In this document: positions 10,621 to 21,399 of the stretch, one piece after another
Layout: every line of letters starts with the position of its first letter
Position numbering within the stretch: position 1 is the first letter of the stretch
Assembly: GCA_030220185.1 (NCBI GenBank)
Contig: JASPKZ010004955.1
Location: 682,001 to 746,000 of the forward strand
Direction: 5' to 3'
DNA from: Diploptera punctata
Lineage: Eukaryota; Arthropoda; Insecta; Blattodea; Blaberidae
DNA: 64,000 nt
Notes under the pieces: generated by a model
Seen by the model: only the letters and a program-made list of their open reading frames with translations
Told to the model about the DNA's origin: nothing
The model's database searches: none
Made by a program: the position numbers and the translations under genes

Positions 10621-11900
10621 GAAGAGAATGCTTATTTTTTTAAGTGAAACCAGATATATTGACCATACAGAAATAAGTCAGTGATGTGGTCCGTAGGTTC
10701 CCTCCACAACATTAGAATGGCAAATGGCATGCACGAATGCGAACCTTTTAACCACCCTATTAAAATCCTTTGGCAGTTTGTACAGCAAAATTGGGGGCCC
10801 AATATTTATCAGTACCTCCAAAATGTCTATAGTTCCCGAAATATAAATTGTACGCCTTTATAACTAGTTCTGCGCTGAGATTTTGTACAATACTCTCCAC
10901 ATACTTAACAGAATAAATTAGGAGAATTCTTACAGCGGCGAGACATGGCAAAATTATAAAAACGCTAAAACTTAGGTATTAAAATATTTTTTAGTAGATT
11001 GTTTTAATTCAATTTCTTTATAATGCTACACCTCACAATCACAATGATGTAATGTAAGACGAACTGCACAGAACAAGGTATTACAAATCATTACTTCACG
11101 TATTTGACAGTGGCAATCAGTGAATTTTGTATATCTGTGTATTCCTGAGGGTTTAACAATCCCTAAGAGTAATAAAACCGCGCAAAAGAAAAAGAAGGGT
11201 GACCAGTTTAAGAGACAATAGCGCCTGCAAATCTCACGGAAACGATCACTTCTGCTAAAGGTTGTGGAAATATCTGACTCCGGTTAGGTGACTGGAAAAA
11301 ACTAATATCATTTTCGTCTTCTGCGAGCCGAAAACATAGTTCTTGATACATTTCGAGCCTGCGAGTAATTCTTTGTCGTTGTGTGTAATCTGGACCCATA
11401 ATACTGGGATTGGAAATGAATAGATAATACTTTGGAACCAATTCAAACGTTACTCTCGCCTGCTCCAGAAAGACTTCGTAACACCATTTTTTTTGCAATT
11501 GTAAAATGGGATGAAGTACAAAATGTGGCTGTAAAAAATCGGATTATATTGTTCACCAGTAGGCCTATGTACCAATATTGTCAAAGGCTCCAATGTTGAA
11601 TCAAATGGAACAGATAAATATTTATATGATTTAAATGAGAAATCTAGTGATACATCTTTCTCAGAACAATTAACAAATATCCAGCAAGAAGAAGAAGAAA
11701 TCGAAGAAGACATTACTGTCGAAGTAGAATTCGAAATCAGTCAGATTAACATTACCCAGAATCAACAATTTTTGTCACTTAAATCATTCCCAATAGTACC
11801 AATTTTTAATTAATATAATATTATTTGATAAAACTTAATCACAATAGATCGTGGAGTATACCTATCGGGGACACCACATTAAAAAAAATGTGCCAAGTAC
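10621..11900. other. Spacer, nothing firmly recognised
   Basis: May include upstream parts of the SDEHG-family copy up to about 10950 on the minus strand. A 96-codon minus-strand frame at 11208-11498 has no recognised motif and no supporting context. TAGGCCTA at 11560-11567. Confidence 0.4.
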
Positions 11901-11904
11901 ATTA

Positions 11905-12180
11905 CCTCACGCCGTAGCGTAGTGGTTAAGGCACTGAGCTAGAAGCCGGAGGGTCGAGGGTTCAAGTCCCGTTGGGGTCAGGATTTTTAAACTGACCCAA
12001 ACCCTCTGGCGGCACTATGGCCCTGGGGTCGACTCAGCCTCTAACGAAAATGAGTACCAGACGCTTGTTCTGGGGGTAAATGCGGCCGTCACGCAGGGAT
12101 GAGAACCCGGCTGACATAAAGTGCCCTAACCTCCTACTACCCCAAGGGCCTCCGGGACTGTTGTGGGTTCACTTTACTTT
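11905..12180 (+). mobile_element. SINE-A copy
   Basis: Head with A box (tagcgtagtggttaaggc) and B box (ggttcaagtcc), then the family body (ggtcaggatttttaaactga, gagtaccagacgcttgttct, ctactaccccaagggcc) and a tcactttactttttt tail. It runs directly into an RTE-1 fragment at 12184. No TSD seen. Confidence 0.85.
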
Positions 12181-12183
12181 TTA

Positions 12184-12510
12184 AATGAACAGCTAATGAC
12201 AAATGAGGGAAATTTTGAGGAAGTGGTTGAATGCATATAACTAGGAACAATCATCGCAAATAGGAATGAAATACACGAAGAAATTAAACATAAGCGCAAT
12301 TCTGGAAATGCGTGCTATTGTGCATTACAGACACACTTGACGTCACAATTCCTTTCAAAAAACGTTAAATGAAAATATATAAAACTATTATTCTACCAAT
12401 TGTATTATATGGATGCGAAACATGGACTCTTACTTTAAGGCAGGAAAGGAGATTACGAGTATTTGAGAATAAAATTCTTAGAAAAGTTTTGTGCCAAGTG
12501 GTGGACAAGA
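12184..12510 (+). mobile_element. RTE-1 fragment (post-RT region)
   Basis: Matches RTE-1 downstream of the YADD region: cagctaatgacaaatgaggg, then the ILPIVLYGCETWTL segment and RRLRVFENKILRK. Both ends are cut. It corresponds to about 15550-15845 of the 13.4-kb copy. Confidence 0.8.
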
Positions 12511-12659
12511 CCTTAAGACCTAAACTTTGTGTGGGAAAACAAATTCGGATATGTCGTAGGATTCAGGTGGAATTTCTTTAATTTAACTCCTCATGTTTAC
12601 ATAAAATTTCCAGATTCGCTTTATTTATTTTACAATTCACTTACCTGACTCAATTAATT

Positions 12660-12960
12660 TGTTGCTAATAAAGTATCTCTTCAGATTTTATTTGATCGTC
12701 CTGTTTTTTAAACTCGCTGACTGTTTCACTTGGAACATGTTCTTGTCTCCACCCTTCACACTCTGGACCTCGCATCTTATTACATATGCGACAGCAGGAT
12801 CGTCCTGGGCACCAGTTCGAATTCTCTCCCATATAAAGTCGAAGAGGTTAATTGTTCACGAATCGATGTTCTAGAAACTTATTTATCGTGAAAGCACACC
12901 TCAAGAGATCGCTTGTTAAAGGCCGTTTCACTAAGGAAGAAGCATGTCCTCAGATGCGCA
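12660..12960. repeat. Dispersed repeat F, copy 1 (partial)
   Basis: The block tacatatgcgacagcaggat, then cagttcgaattctctc and gttcacgaatcgatg, recurs at 55620-55715 with substitutions. A block near 12935 is the reverse complement of one near 24750. The class is unknown; the 24.7 and 55.6 kb copies end in (ATT)n or (AAT)n. Confidence 0.45.
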
Positions 12961-13098
12961 GAAGACCAGTTTCATCACTTTGACTGCGGGTAGTCTAACG
13001 TACAGGCATACGCATTCAATTCCAAAATAGTGTACTGTCAGTCTAAAAAATATTAGTTTTCGTCACCTTACTTCTAAAACCTCATAAGATTCTTGATC

Positions 13099-13195
13099 TA
13101 TCAACTGGCCGTTTTCCCTCTGGTTTTCCTACAAGAAGCTTCCATAGCGTACACCTCTTCCATTCTCTATTTGTGCCACATGTCCTACCTATTTC
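13099..13195 (-). mobile_element. RTE-1 fragment
   Basis: About 97 bp of the C-terminal domain on the minus strand (encoding KLLVGKPEGKRPV). Too short to say how it arose. Confidence 0.75.
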
Positions 13196-13378
13196 AAAAT
13201 TTATTTTCGTTTTTTTTTTTATTTTCATTACATTAGGTTTGGAAATTTACTATAGGCCTAATGGAGTTCTCGTATCCAATATAATGAATGTAAGTGGTGA
13301 GTTCGATTTAAAAATAATAATATTAATATTAACATGAATAATATTTGACTATTAACGCGGGAATTAGATAAATCGCCC

Positions 13379-14059
13379 TTGGATATAGTCGCTTTACAGC
13401 CAGGAGAAGGTAGTCAGGAATCGGGAAGCTTTGCATTATACTATGGGGGTGCATTTGGAACGGGTTTTGTAGTCAGAAGGAGGATCCTATCCGCTATCCG
13501 AGATATTAAGTTTGTTAGTGATAGGATATCATACATAATTCTAAAGGGTAAACGACATGATTTTATAATTGTAAATGTACATGCCCCCACAGAAGATAAA
13601 GATGACAAGATCAAGGATGAGTTTTATGAAGAATTAGAATGCTTATTTGATAGCCTTTCACGATATCATATGAAAATTGTCTTAGGAGATTTTAATGCAA
13701 AAGTGGGGCGGGAAGATATATTCAAACCAACAATAGGCAAATTCAGTCTTCATGAAGATAGTAACGACAACGGGGTTAGATTAGTCACCTTCGCCACATC
13801 AAAGAATCTCATTGTTAAGAGCACAACATTTCAGCATAAGGATATTCATAAGTACACCTGGACGTCCACAGATGGAGAAACTCGGAACCAGATAGATCAC
13901 GTATTAGTGGATAAACGCTGGCATAGTAGCATCATTGATGTTAGATCAGTTAGAGGGACAGACTGCAATTCGGATCATCATCTGGTCAGAGTGAAAATCG
14001 GACAACGGCTATCGCTTATGAGAGGAACAAACGCTACAGATGATTCTGTAAAATATTAA
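13379..14059 (+). pseudogene. RTE-1 endonuclease domain (EEP family)
   Basis: An open stretch of 226 codons spans most of the endonuclease that nicks target DNA to prime reverse transcription. Visible motifs: YIILKGKRHDFIIVNVHAPT, the IVLGDFNAKVG core near residue 100, QIDHVLVDKRWH and the terminal NSDHHLV with its Asp-His pair intact. The catalytic Glu near the N-terminus (ALQE at 60.98 kb) reads ALQP here with a small deletion, so activity is unlikely. The frame ends in a TAA where the 5.6-kb copy has a sense codon (Phe-Glu-Leu becomes Tyr-stop). Confidence 0.88.
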
Positions 14060-14068
14060 TTAAAAAAC

Positions 14069-14605
14069 TTGAAAAATGATGAAATGCGGCAAGAATACCA
14101 AATCAAAATTCCTAATAGATTTGAAGTACTGGAATATTCAGATGACAATGTGGCAAACGAAGAAGAAACTGATATAAATAAAGAATGGGAGGCTATAAGA
14201 GATACTATTAAATTGTCAGCATCAGAAAGCATTGGTTGTTTAAAAAAGAGGCAAAACAAGAAATGGTTTGATGAGGAATGTGCCGACATTGTAAAGAAAA
14301 AAAAGCTATTAAAAATGAAATGGTTACACGAGCCAAATGAGGTAAATTTAGAGCAATTGGGTAGTGTTAGACGGGAAACCACCAAGTTACTAAAGAGTAA
14401 AAAGAGGGAATATTTGAGAGAGAAGATTAATGATCTTGAAATGAATGCAAAAAATAGGAACATTAGAGAATTATATCAGGGAATTAGTATAGAGAAGAAG
14501 GGGTTTCAGGCTAGAACAAACATAATTCGGAATGAAAATGGGGATATGATTGCAGATTCTAGGAGTATATTAAATAGATGGAAAAGTTACTTAATCAGCT
14601 ATTAA
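14069..14605 (+). pseudogene. RTE-1 linker between endonuclease and RT
   Basis: A 178-codon highly charged segment rich in Lys and Glu with IGCLKKRQNKKWFDEEC, typical of the stretch where RTE/Jockey-type ORF2 proteins carry a W(F/W)(D/N)xEC motif before the reverse transcriptase. It is in the same frame as the endonuclease after the nonsense codon. The frame shifts near 14578-14605, where an overlapping frame carries the RT N-terminus. Confidence 0.8.
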
Positions 14606-15603
14606 ATGTACATTCAGAACAGGGCATTGAGGAGGATAATTTACAGACAGCAGAAATGCTAGTGGCAGAGCCAAGTGCATTAGAGGTTGAAATAGCAATT
14701 GAAAAATTGAAGATGTATAAAGCATCAGGTTCAGATGAGATCCCAGCAGAAGTGATAAAATCAGGGAGAGAAAAATTGATGGACAAGATACGCTGGTTGC
14801 TTAGTATGATTTGGGAAAAAGAAGCTCTTCCAGATGAATGGAAGGAATCAATTATCGTACCAATTTATAAGAAAGGAGATAAAACTGATTGCAACAACTA
14901 CAGGGGTATCTCATTACTTTCAACTTCGTACAAAATTCTAACAAATATATTAGTCAGCCGACTTACTCCCTATATTGATGACATTCTAGGAGATCATCAA
15001 TGTGCATTTAGAAGAAACAGGTCTATAACAGATCAGATTTTTAGTATAAGACAGATTTTAGAAAATAAATGGGAATATAATGGTACTGTACATCAACTAT
15101 ATGTAGACTTCAAAAAAGCATATGATTCAATTAAGAGGGAGAAGTTATATATTATCCTGCTGGAGTTCGGAATTCCTAAAAAGTTAGTTAGACTTATATG
15201 AATGTGTCTAAATGGCTCAAAGAGTAGGGTGCGTGTAGGCAAACAGTTTTCAGACACTTTTGAAATCGAGAATGGGTTGAAGCAAGGAGATGCACTATCT
15301 CCTCTACTATTTAATTTTGTACTAGAGCATGCCTTTAATTTTTTAGAGAATGAAGAAGGCTTACAACTCAATGGTATTAATAAGCTGTTAGTTTATGCTG
15401 ATGATGTAGTACTACTGGCCGATAGCGAGGAGATACTGAAGGCCAACACGCATTCACTATTGAGTAACACTAAGAAATTAGGACTGGAAGTAAATATCAA
15501 TAAAACTAAATATATGGTCACACGTAGAAATTCAGTATATAATGGAAATGGACAGCTAATGGCAAATGAGGGAAATTTTGAGGAAGTGGCTGAATTCAAA
15601 TAG
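14578..15603 (+). pseudogene. RTE-1 reverse transcriptase domain
   Basis: Two consecutive same-frame segments split by one stop (15199-15201) form the RT. Motifs in order: EIPAEVIKSG, WKESIIVPIYKKGDK, NNYRGISLLSTSYKIL, FRRNRSITDQIF, YVDFKKAYDSI, GLKQGDALSPLLFNFVLEH, YADDVVLLADS and LGLEVNINKTKYMV. The YADD catalytic box is intact. The stop is a TGA where the minus-strand copy at 34.2 kb has CGA, consistent with CpG decay. A deletion of about 23 bp near 15600 removes the link to the C-terminal region. Confidence 0.92.
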
Positions 15604-15941
15604 GAATGAGATGCACTAAGAAATTAAACATAGGCTCAATTCTGGAAATGCATGCTATTATGCATTGCAGAGACTTTTGATGTCCCAACTCCTTTCAAAA
15701 AACGTTAAATTGAAAATATTAAATTTATTAAATATATAAACTATTATTCTACCAGTTATATTATATGGATGCGAAACATGAACTGTTACTTTAAGGGAGG
15801 AAAGGAGATTACGAGTATTTGAGAATAAAGTTCTTAGGAAAATTTTTGGACCAAAGAGAGATGAACAGACAGGTGAATGGAGAAGACTACATAACAATGA
15901 ACTACATGGTCTTTATAGGAAGCCAGATATAATAAGAACAG

Positions 15942-16184
15942 TTGTCTCGTAGACTGCGATGGGCAGGACATGTTGCGCGTATGGGGAATGAAAGATGTGC
16001 ATGGAAACTTCTTGTAGGAAAGCCAGAAGGAAAACGCCCAGTTGGTAGACCAAGAATGAGGTGGGAGAACAACATTAACGATGATTTGAGGGAAGTAGAT
16101 TATACAGGGAATGATTGGAAAGCATTAGATCAGGATGTATGGATAGCTTATGTCCGCGCTGCCATGAACCTACGGGTTCGATAG
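15942..16184 (+). pseudogene. RTE-1 C-terminal domain
   Basis: Eighty codons with RRLRWAGHVARMGNE, GRPRMRWENNI and YVRAAMNLRVR, the invariant tail of this family. The stretch 15640-15940 before it is the same domain in shifted frames. The stop is followed at once by the tetranucleotide tail and the TSD. Confidence 0.88.
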
Positions 16185-16224
16185 TGCCAGTGAGTGAGTG
16201 TGTGTGTGATAATATTTGACTATT

Positions 16225-16965
16225 TAACTCATGCCCCAAATGGGACTCAATGACCAATCATATTACAATGATTTTTTATTTACAACCAATCACAGTCGTG
16301 TTTCGCCTAGAATTTGCCAACTAAAGTTTATTATAGAGTAATTCCATATGTGACTGACTGACTGACATTTAAAATACACTTTTGCTGCAAAATGCTTGCA
16401 TAAATATTACATTGGTTGAAATTAGAGGTGTTATCTACGTGATATGATAGAGGAAAAGTGTCAGATTAAGATTGTACATAAATATACAATTTCTTACGAA
16501 AAACAATATTTATTATCTATCAAAGTATGTGTGACTGACTGACTGACATAAATGTCAGCTCATCATGCACCTTAACATGTTCATCTACACCGTTCTCTGA
16601 AATGTGATTCTTAATTCAATTTTCCAAAATACCGTTTGCAGGGCACGTTTCAAGTTATATTTTAAATAAAAATATAAACATAAATCACAATTAATACCGA
16701 AGTTATGACCTAATATATGATGTGTGACTGACTGACATTATTTTGTGACTGACCGACATTTCTGATTTAATTTAGAATTTCAAAATGCAAATATTACACA
16801 AATGTAACAAAATACAATGAAACTAGATAAATAGCTTCGGTAACAGAAATTAATAAAGAACTGCAAATACGTTATTAATTCGTTTACCGTGTACCATTTT
16901 AAATTATATAAAATAACGAAACTATTAAATACTTAATAACAAAGTGCCTTCTCTATTGTTGCAGG

Positions 16966-16970
<5 letters not shown>
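16225..16970. repeat. AT-rich DNA with TGAC blocks
   Basis: Contains gtgactgactgactgacat-type blocks at about 16349-16367 and 16528-16547, then gtgactgactgacatt near 16721 and gtgactgaccgacatt near 16744. Related blocks recur at 19276, 19432 and 19868. Nothing coding. Confidence 0.6.

Positions 16971-16974
<4 letters not shown>

Positions 16975-17002
<28 letters not shown>
16975..17002. repeat. (TA)n microsatellite
   Basis: Uninterrupted TA repeats just left of SINE-C; TAGGCCTA at 17009-17016 overlaps the SINE TSD. Confidence 0.95.
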
Positions 17003-17006
<4 letters not shown>

Positions 17007-17028
17007 TATAGGCCTATATAGTAACTGA

Positions 17029-17334
17029 CCACTGCTGTGATCTCGAGGTAGCATGCTGCCTTGTCACGCAGCGGGCCCGAGTTCGATCGCGGTCGGGACA
17101 GTTTTTCTGGGTGAGATTTTTATCGGAGTTTTTCCTCACCTGTAAGACAAATGTCAGGAAACCTTTAAGGCCCAAACGGTCCCCGAAATCATATGGCTAT
17201 CATTATCATCATCAGCGGAATCAATGGGAAGCGATCACACCTACAATTCCCTAGTAAAGCTGCATAGCATGAAAATGCTATGATTGCAGTGAAAGACCAG
17301 ACCTCGGGTAGAATTACTATGGATGGATGGATGG
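17029..17334 (+). mobile_element. SINE-C (tRNA-Asp-like), with 13-bp TSD
   Basis: The head resembles insect tRNA-Asp: a gccttgtcacgc block like the GTC anticodon arm, and a gagttcgatcgcggtcggga T-arm. An A box (ggtagcatgctgcc) and a B box are present. The body (tttttctgggtgagattttt, ctcacctgtaagacaaatgt, caattccctagtaaagctg) ends in attactatggatggatgg, an (ATGG)n tail. A perfect 13-bp TSD, atatagtaactga, lies at 17016-17028 and 17335-17347. Relatives: 32823-33145, 49095-49385 (minus), 56959-57301. Confidence 0.93.
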
Positions 17335-17356
17335 ATATAGTAACTGATTACAATTT

Positions 17357-17700
17357 AGTCCGGCGCCATAGCCGAGTGGTTAAGGCAAGAAGCCTTGGCG
17401 CAGATCTATGGAACTTGTGCTGGTTCGAGCCCCCATGGGGAAGACATTTTCTCATTGAATTTTGGCCAGTATAGGACCGATGCCCACCCAGCATCGTGTG
17501 GAATTTGGGTAGCTACAATATGTAACGACTCCAGGTTAAGACCAACTATAACGGCTGGGTACCTGACATGCTGACCACATGTCACCCCTGCACTGGCTTA
17601 TGATCGTCTACATCTGTGATTATAACACATGTGGACGTGAGGCTAGCAGTAGGTTGGTAGATAAGGGCCTTCTAGGTCTTTCGAGCTTGGAGTGGAGTTT
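17357..17700 (+). mobile_element. SINE-B copy
   Basis: The tRNA-like head has an A box (atagccgagtggttaaggc) and a B box (tggttcgagccc). The body reads tgaattttggcc, a gcatcgtgtggaatttgggt block, ataacggctggg, gaccacatgtcacccc and acacatgtggacgtgaggc. The family recurs at 6.4, 18.1, 35.3, 58.2 and 58.4-59.0 kb. The 3' end and TSD are unclear. Confidence 0.85.
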
Positions 17701-18065
17701 ATTATAGTTTACCTGATGTAAGATTTATTTTTTTTTATTTCTAGATTGAACCACTGAATAAAAAAATTAAGCTTTGCAGAATGTATACACATTCTTAATA
17801 AGTTACTTATTTATCAGAGTGCATGTACTTTCAAAACAAATTATCGTAAATCGCATTAGTATTCTGTTGTTAGTAAACAATTGCTGACGCAGGGAATTCT
17901 ACTTTTAAACAACCATAAAAACATAACTCTAATTAGCCCGAGTTCTGTTGACTCACATCATAACATCGATGTATATGAGATCGTTTCTCTCTCTAGTCTT
18001 CGCCGCTAACTTGACCTGACTTGACCCATTAATAAAATTAATGTTTCCTGTCATGCATGAAGTCT
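17701..18065. other. AT-rich spacer
   Basis: Nothing recognised. Confidence 0.5.
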
Positions 18066-18395
18066 CACGCAGTAACTGAATGGTTTGAGTCAAGATGTCT
18101 CAATAGAGAGCACTGATTCGAGTCCCCATGAGAGAAGAAATTTTTTCATGGAATTTTGGCCACAATGGGACTGGTGCCCTCCCAGAATCATGAAGAATTT
18201 GGGCAGCTACAATGTTTAGAGGTTGCGGTCGAGAAAACCAGCCATAACGGCTGGGGTATCTGACATGTTGACCACATGTCACCCTATATGTTGGTTAGAT
18301 GATTGTCCACCTGTGTGATTGATTTACTTGGATGTGAGATTAGCATCAATGGCTTTCTAGGCTTGTCACGCCATTCAGTTTTTTTAACACACGAA
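18066..18395 (+). mobile_element. SINE-B copy, diverged
   Basis: Same block order as the 17.4-kb copy (gattcgagtcccc B box, ggaattttggcc, gaatttgggcagctacaat, ataacggctgggg, gaccacatgtcaccc). The A box is decayed (actgaatggtttgagtcaag), so it is probably transcriptionally dead. Confidence 0.8.
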
Positions 18396-18499
18396 CGTAT
18401 GAATTTGTTGCGCTTATTGTTTGACATTTGTGCATACTCTATAACATACGGGTCTAACGCTTTCACGTTGTATACGCAATGAGTATGTGATAGATGCAA

Positions 18500-19130
18500 G
18501 ATATTCAAATTGTTTTTCTAAAAAATTATTTCCTTCTTCTATATAATTTTGTGACTCCAGTTATTTGGTTGGTTTTACAGCTCACATTACATAACTCTAC
18601 AACATTTTGTATCTTATTTCCCGATTTTCCATACATCCGTGCCATCCTTTTTACTTGGCCGCCAATCGTATCTATTGCCCCCTTTCCATGGTACGATTCA
18701 AAGAAGTTCCATTTTATGTCAAAATCCAAATATGCAAATAAGCAGTATCACATTGCTAAATGTATAGGCCTATTTCTATTACCAGCTGAAAATTGTTATC
18801 ACCTCAAGTTTTGGAAGAAATTACTATAGTTCAAAAAAATTATTTTCTATGGCAAATATCTACAGCATACTTGCTATGTGTCACATAACCTTTACAATAA
18901 AACAAAGTATTTCTTCTGAACTTCTCTGTCACCTTCCATCTAAACTAGGCAACAGCAGTTAATATTGAGATATGCTATTTTTTCCAATAATCTGCCTGGA
19001 TTTCATTTCGTTTTTTGTAGGTATAATTTTCTGAGAAATCAACAAGTATGGCTGCTTCGTTTACTGCAACCTTTTTCCTGAATATATTTAAATGCTTCCG
19101 CTAACTGCCTTTTAGCTGAAATTGACACAG
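18500..19130 (-). pseudogene. Unclassified protein family (VDFSENY / HGKG motifs)
   Basis: On the minus strand VDFSENYTYKKRNEIQADYW is read near 19050-18990, and KWNFFESYHGKG followed by AIDTIGGQVKR near 18720-18650. The intervening DNA has stops, so this is a dead copy. I recall the paired motifs (VDFxENY..EIQ..YW and NFF..SHGKG..DGIGG..KR) in many hypothetical proteins of repeat-rich invertebrate genomes, suggesting an integrase or transposase-type enzyme. I cannot name the superfamily. The last 67 codons are open. Confidence 0.5.
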
Positions 19131-20439
19131 AAAAAGGGCCAGTAAATATTTTATGGAACAGCTGAGCCGAACAGTCTACCAGATTTCCTAAACCATGTTT
19201 ATGTTAATCCTCAGCGGAGTGCAGCAAGCAATTGACTACACCATGCGTATTAGCATATATATGATAGGAAAAAAGTCAGTCAGTCACGGGACACTAGCGG
19301 GAAAAATAATGACTTTACAAGAAAATGTCTTCAATACTTTTTTGTTAGTTGTGTACCGATAACGTAGAATCCACGAGGAAATTATATTCCATATATTATT
19401 ATGTCATATACAGTAATTTTTATACGTTTTCCGTGACTGACTGACCATAGCTTGCAGTTAACAATTATAGGACAGATTTAAGGCATATAGAACATTAGAA
19501 TGCAATTAATATTATTATGTTTACGACTAGGAAGGACTAAAGTATGGTTTAACAAAAGAGTTTGTAAAATAAAACGAATTAATACGACTAAATCATTAAA
19601 CAACAAATTGGTAAAATTTTGCGCGTTTTTACAGGTTTGGAAAATTACAAGTTCTACGACTAATATTAGATTAAAATAATACACTTGTGGAACATTATCT
19701 TATAGAATCAGAAAATTTGATCCTTAAAGATATATATTACATCAAAAAATGATTCCTGCGTCAATTTCAAAATTTTCACCTCGGTATGTCATTTTCGTGG
19801 AATCGCTCTATAATAAAGAAGGCACCTCCTTTTTAACATTCTGAATAGGCCATAACACTATTTTGCAGTGACTGACACACTAAGAAATACGGCTACCAGA
19901 TTGTATATATAGTGCATGAATGTCAACACATACCGCATGCGGGAGTTAATATAAAACATTTGTAGCAATTGATTATACCACCAAAAAAAGAAACCACTGT
20001 TTGCACTTTCTTACATGTATTTTTTCCCAGAAAAATATAATTATCATATTTACATCATAGGACATCAGAAATGAATTAATATACGGTTTGATGTGTTTAA
20101 TTTTTTTCTCCACTAGAGTGCATTCTTACAACATTGCGCTCTTTAGGCAATAAATAATATGATCTGGTTGCAGTGACGAATAAAAGAAGCAAATGAAGCG
20201 TACCATTCGTTTCTCATTTGTTTTCAAACATCGCCGTTTACATTAAATATATAAATATTTTAAAATAACTATATTTAAATAATGATTTGTGAGTAAACAG
20301 CTTAATTTTATTCGTTAAATAGTCCTAAGAAATGCCACTCTTCATTTCCAAATTATGTAGATAAATTGGAAATCATTCGTGGCGTTACTTATGATAAATT
20401 ATTGGTTTGCAATAATTTTATTCTCATTTTCGTCCAGTT
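19131..20439. other. AT-rich DNA with more TGAC blocks
   Basis: Minus-orientation block gtcagtcagtcac at about 19276, gtgactgactgacc near 19432, and gtgactgacaca near 19868. The rest shows no coding or SINE pattern. Confidence 0.5.
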
Positions 20440-20443
20440 TTAA

Positions 20444-21167
20444 GGACACCCAGTACTTATTTGGGTTAAAAAAAATATTTTTTTTCTTTTGCTTCAAAAA
20501 ATCCAGTAACGTCTATTTTATCGATGTGTAACATTAGTTTGTCGATTTTGGACATTTAAACCCATAAAAATTGATTTTTAAAAATGGCGTCTCTGTGTTC
20601 TCCTGATGTGCACTTTTTTTTCTGCATTTTCCGTAACTTGTATTTTTTAATATTTTGGTACACTTTCCTCTGAAACTATGAAAGATAGGAGAATTATTTT
20701 TGGCATGAATATGCAGTTTAAAGAGCTCTATAATAATAAGTTAATTTTATCTTTGTGCTATTGATAGTGTTTGAAATAAAATAAAAAGAAATTATGCAAC
20801 ATTAAAAAAAATTGGTCTTTGAATTTTTTAAAAATAAATTACAATCCATATCTGAACACAAGCAAACCTTATTATTGTCAAATGAACCATGGACAATAAC
20901 ATAATACATTTTGGAAACAATTGGATAAGTAGTTCGTGAAAAAATTGTACCAAGACAATACCTTTAACAAGATGCATTTTTTTATTTTAAATTACTCATA
21001 AAGAAATATGTCTAAAAAGTTAACCAAAGTGTCATTATGTTCAGGAAGACTTGTTTAATCTGTGACATAATTTTCAAACACATAACTTAAGAATAAGCTG
21101 AAAAAATAATTATTTTTGTATGTCCTATTTTTAAACCAAATTGCAAGGAAATTAGTACCGGGTGCCC
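20444..21167. mobile_element. 724-bp element with TIRs between TTAA sites
   Basis: The ends are inverted: ggacacccagtactta on the left and, reverse-complemented, gggcacccggtactaa on the right. Each is directly bordered by TTAA (20440-20443, 21168-21171). TTAA duplication is the signature of piggyBac-type transposition. The inside is AT-rich with no transposase, so this would be a non-autonomous copy. The TIR sequence itself is not one I recognise. Confidence 0.55.
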
Positions 21168-21210
21168 TTAAGGAATTTGACGTGATACATAGTTATTATA
21201 ATAAATATGG

Positions 21211-21390
21211 AAGGTTCACCCGAATGGGTATTATTCTTTGCTGTATTCGGAGATCGATTTTGTTCTTTCACGGCACTCGGTGATATGATATTGGTTGCAT
21301 ATCTGTCCGCACAATTCACATACACATTGGTCATTCGGGGTGTGGAATGTCTTGTTCTTGCATAGGGGACATTCCATACGAAATCGGCAA
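21211..21390 (-). pseudogene. Cys-rich zinc-ribbon-like fragment, copy 2
   Basis: The minus strand reads MECPLCKNKTF, then DQCVCELCGQICNQYHITEC, then RERTKSISEYSKE and a stop near 21233. The Cys pattern (CxxC, then CxC, CxxxC and a YH pair) and flanking residues match the 8.8-kb fragment, showing a dispersed family. It ends about 60 bp from the right TTAA of the 724-bp element, but outside it. A piggyBac-type C-terminal Cys-rich domain is the best guess; other zinc ribbons are possible. Confidence 0.45.
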
Positions 21391-21399
21391 AAAAATTGT

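Larger units (their letters stand above)
13354..16208 (+). mobile_element. RTE-1 LINE, longest copy, 5'-truncated, with 16-bp TSD
   Basis: The copy holds endonuclease, linker, reverse transcriptase and C-terminal domain in order and ends in gtgagtgagtgtgtgtgtg. A perfect 16-bp duplication, ataatatttgactatt, flanks it at 13338-13353 and 16209-16224, proving a single 5'-truncated retrotransposition of 2,855 bp. It lacks the 5' UTR and the first ~30 endonuclease codons seen at 60.9 kb. The single ORF of the parent is broken by a stop at 14057, a frameshift near 14590, a stop at 15199 and a deletion near 15600. The clade (RTE, with a CFDP2-like endonuclease) is my assignment from motif style. Confidence 0.92.

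Noticed and set aside
11208..11498. 96-codon minus-strand open frame
   Set aside because: No recognised family; an overlapping second frame of similar length suggests compositional openness.
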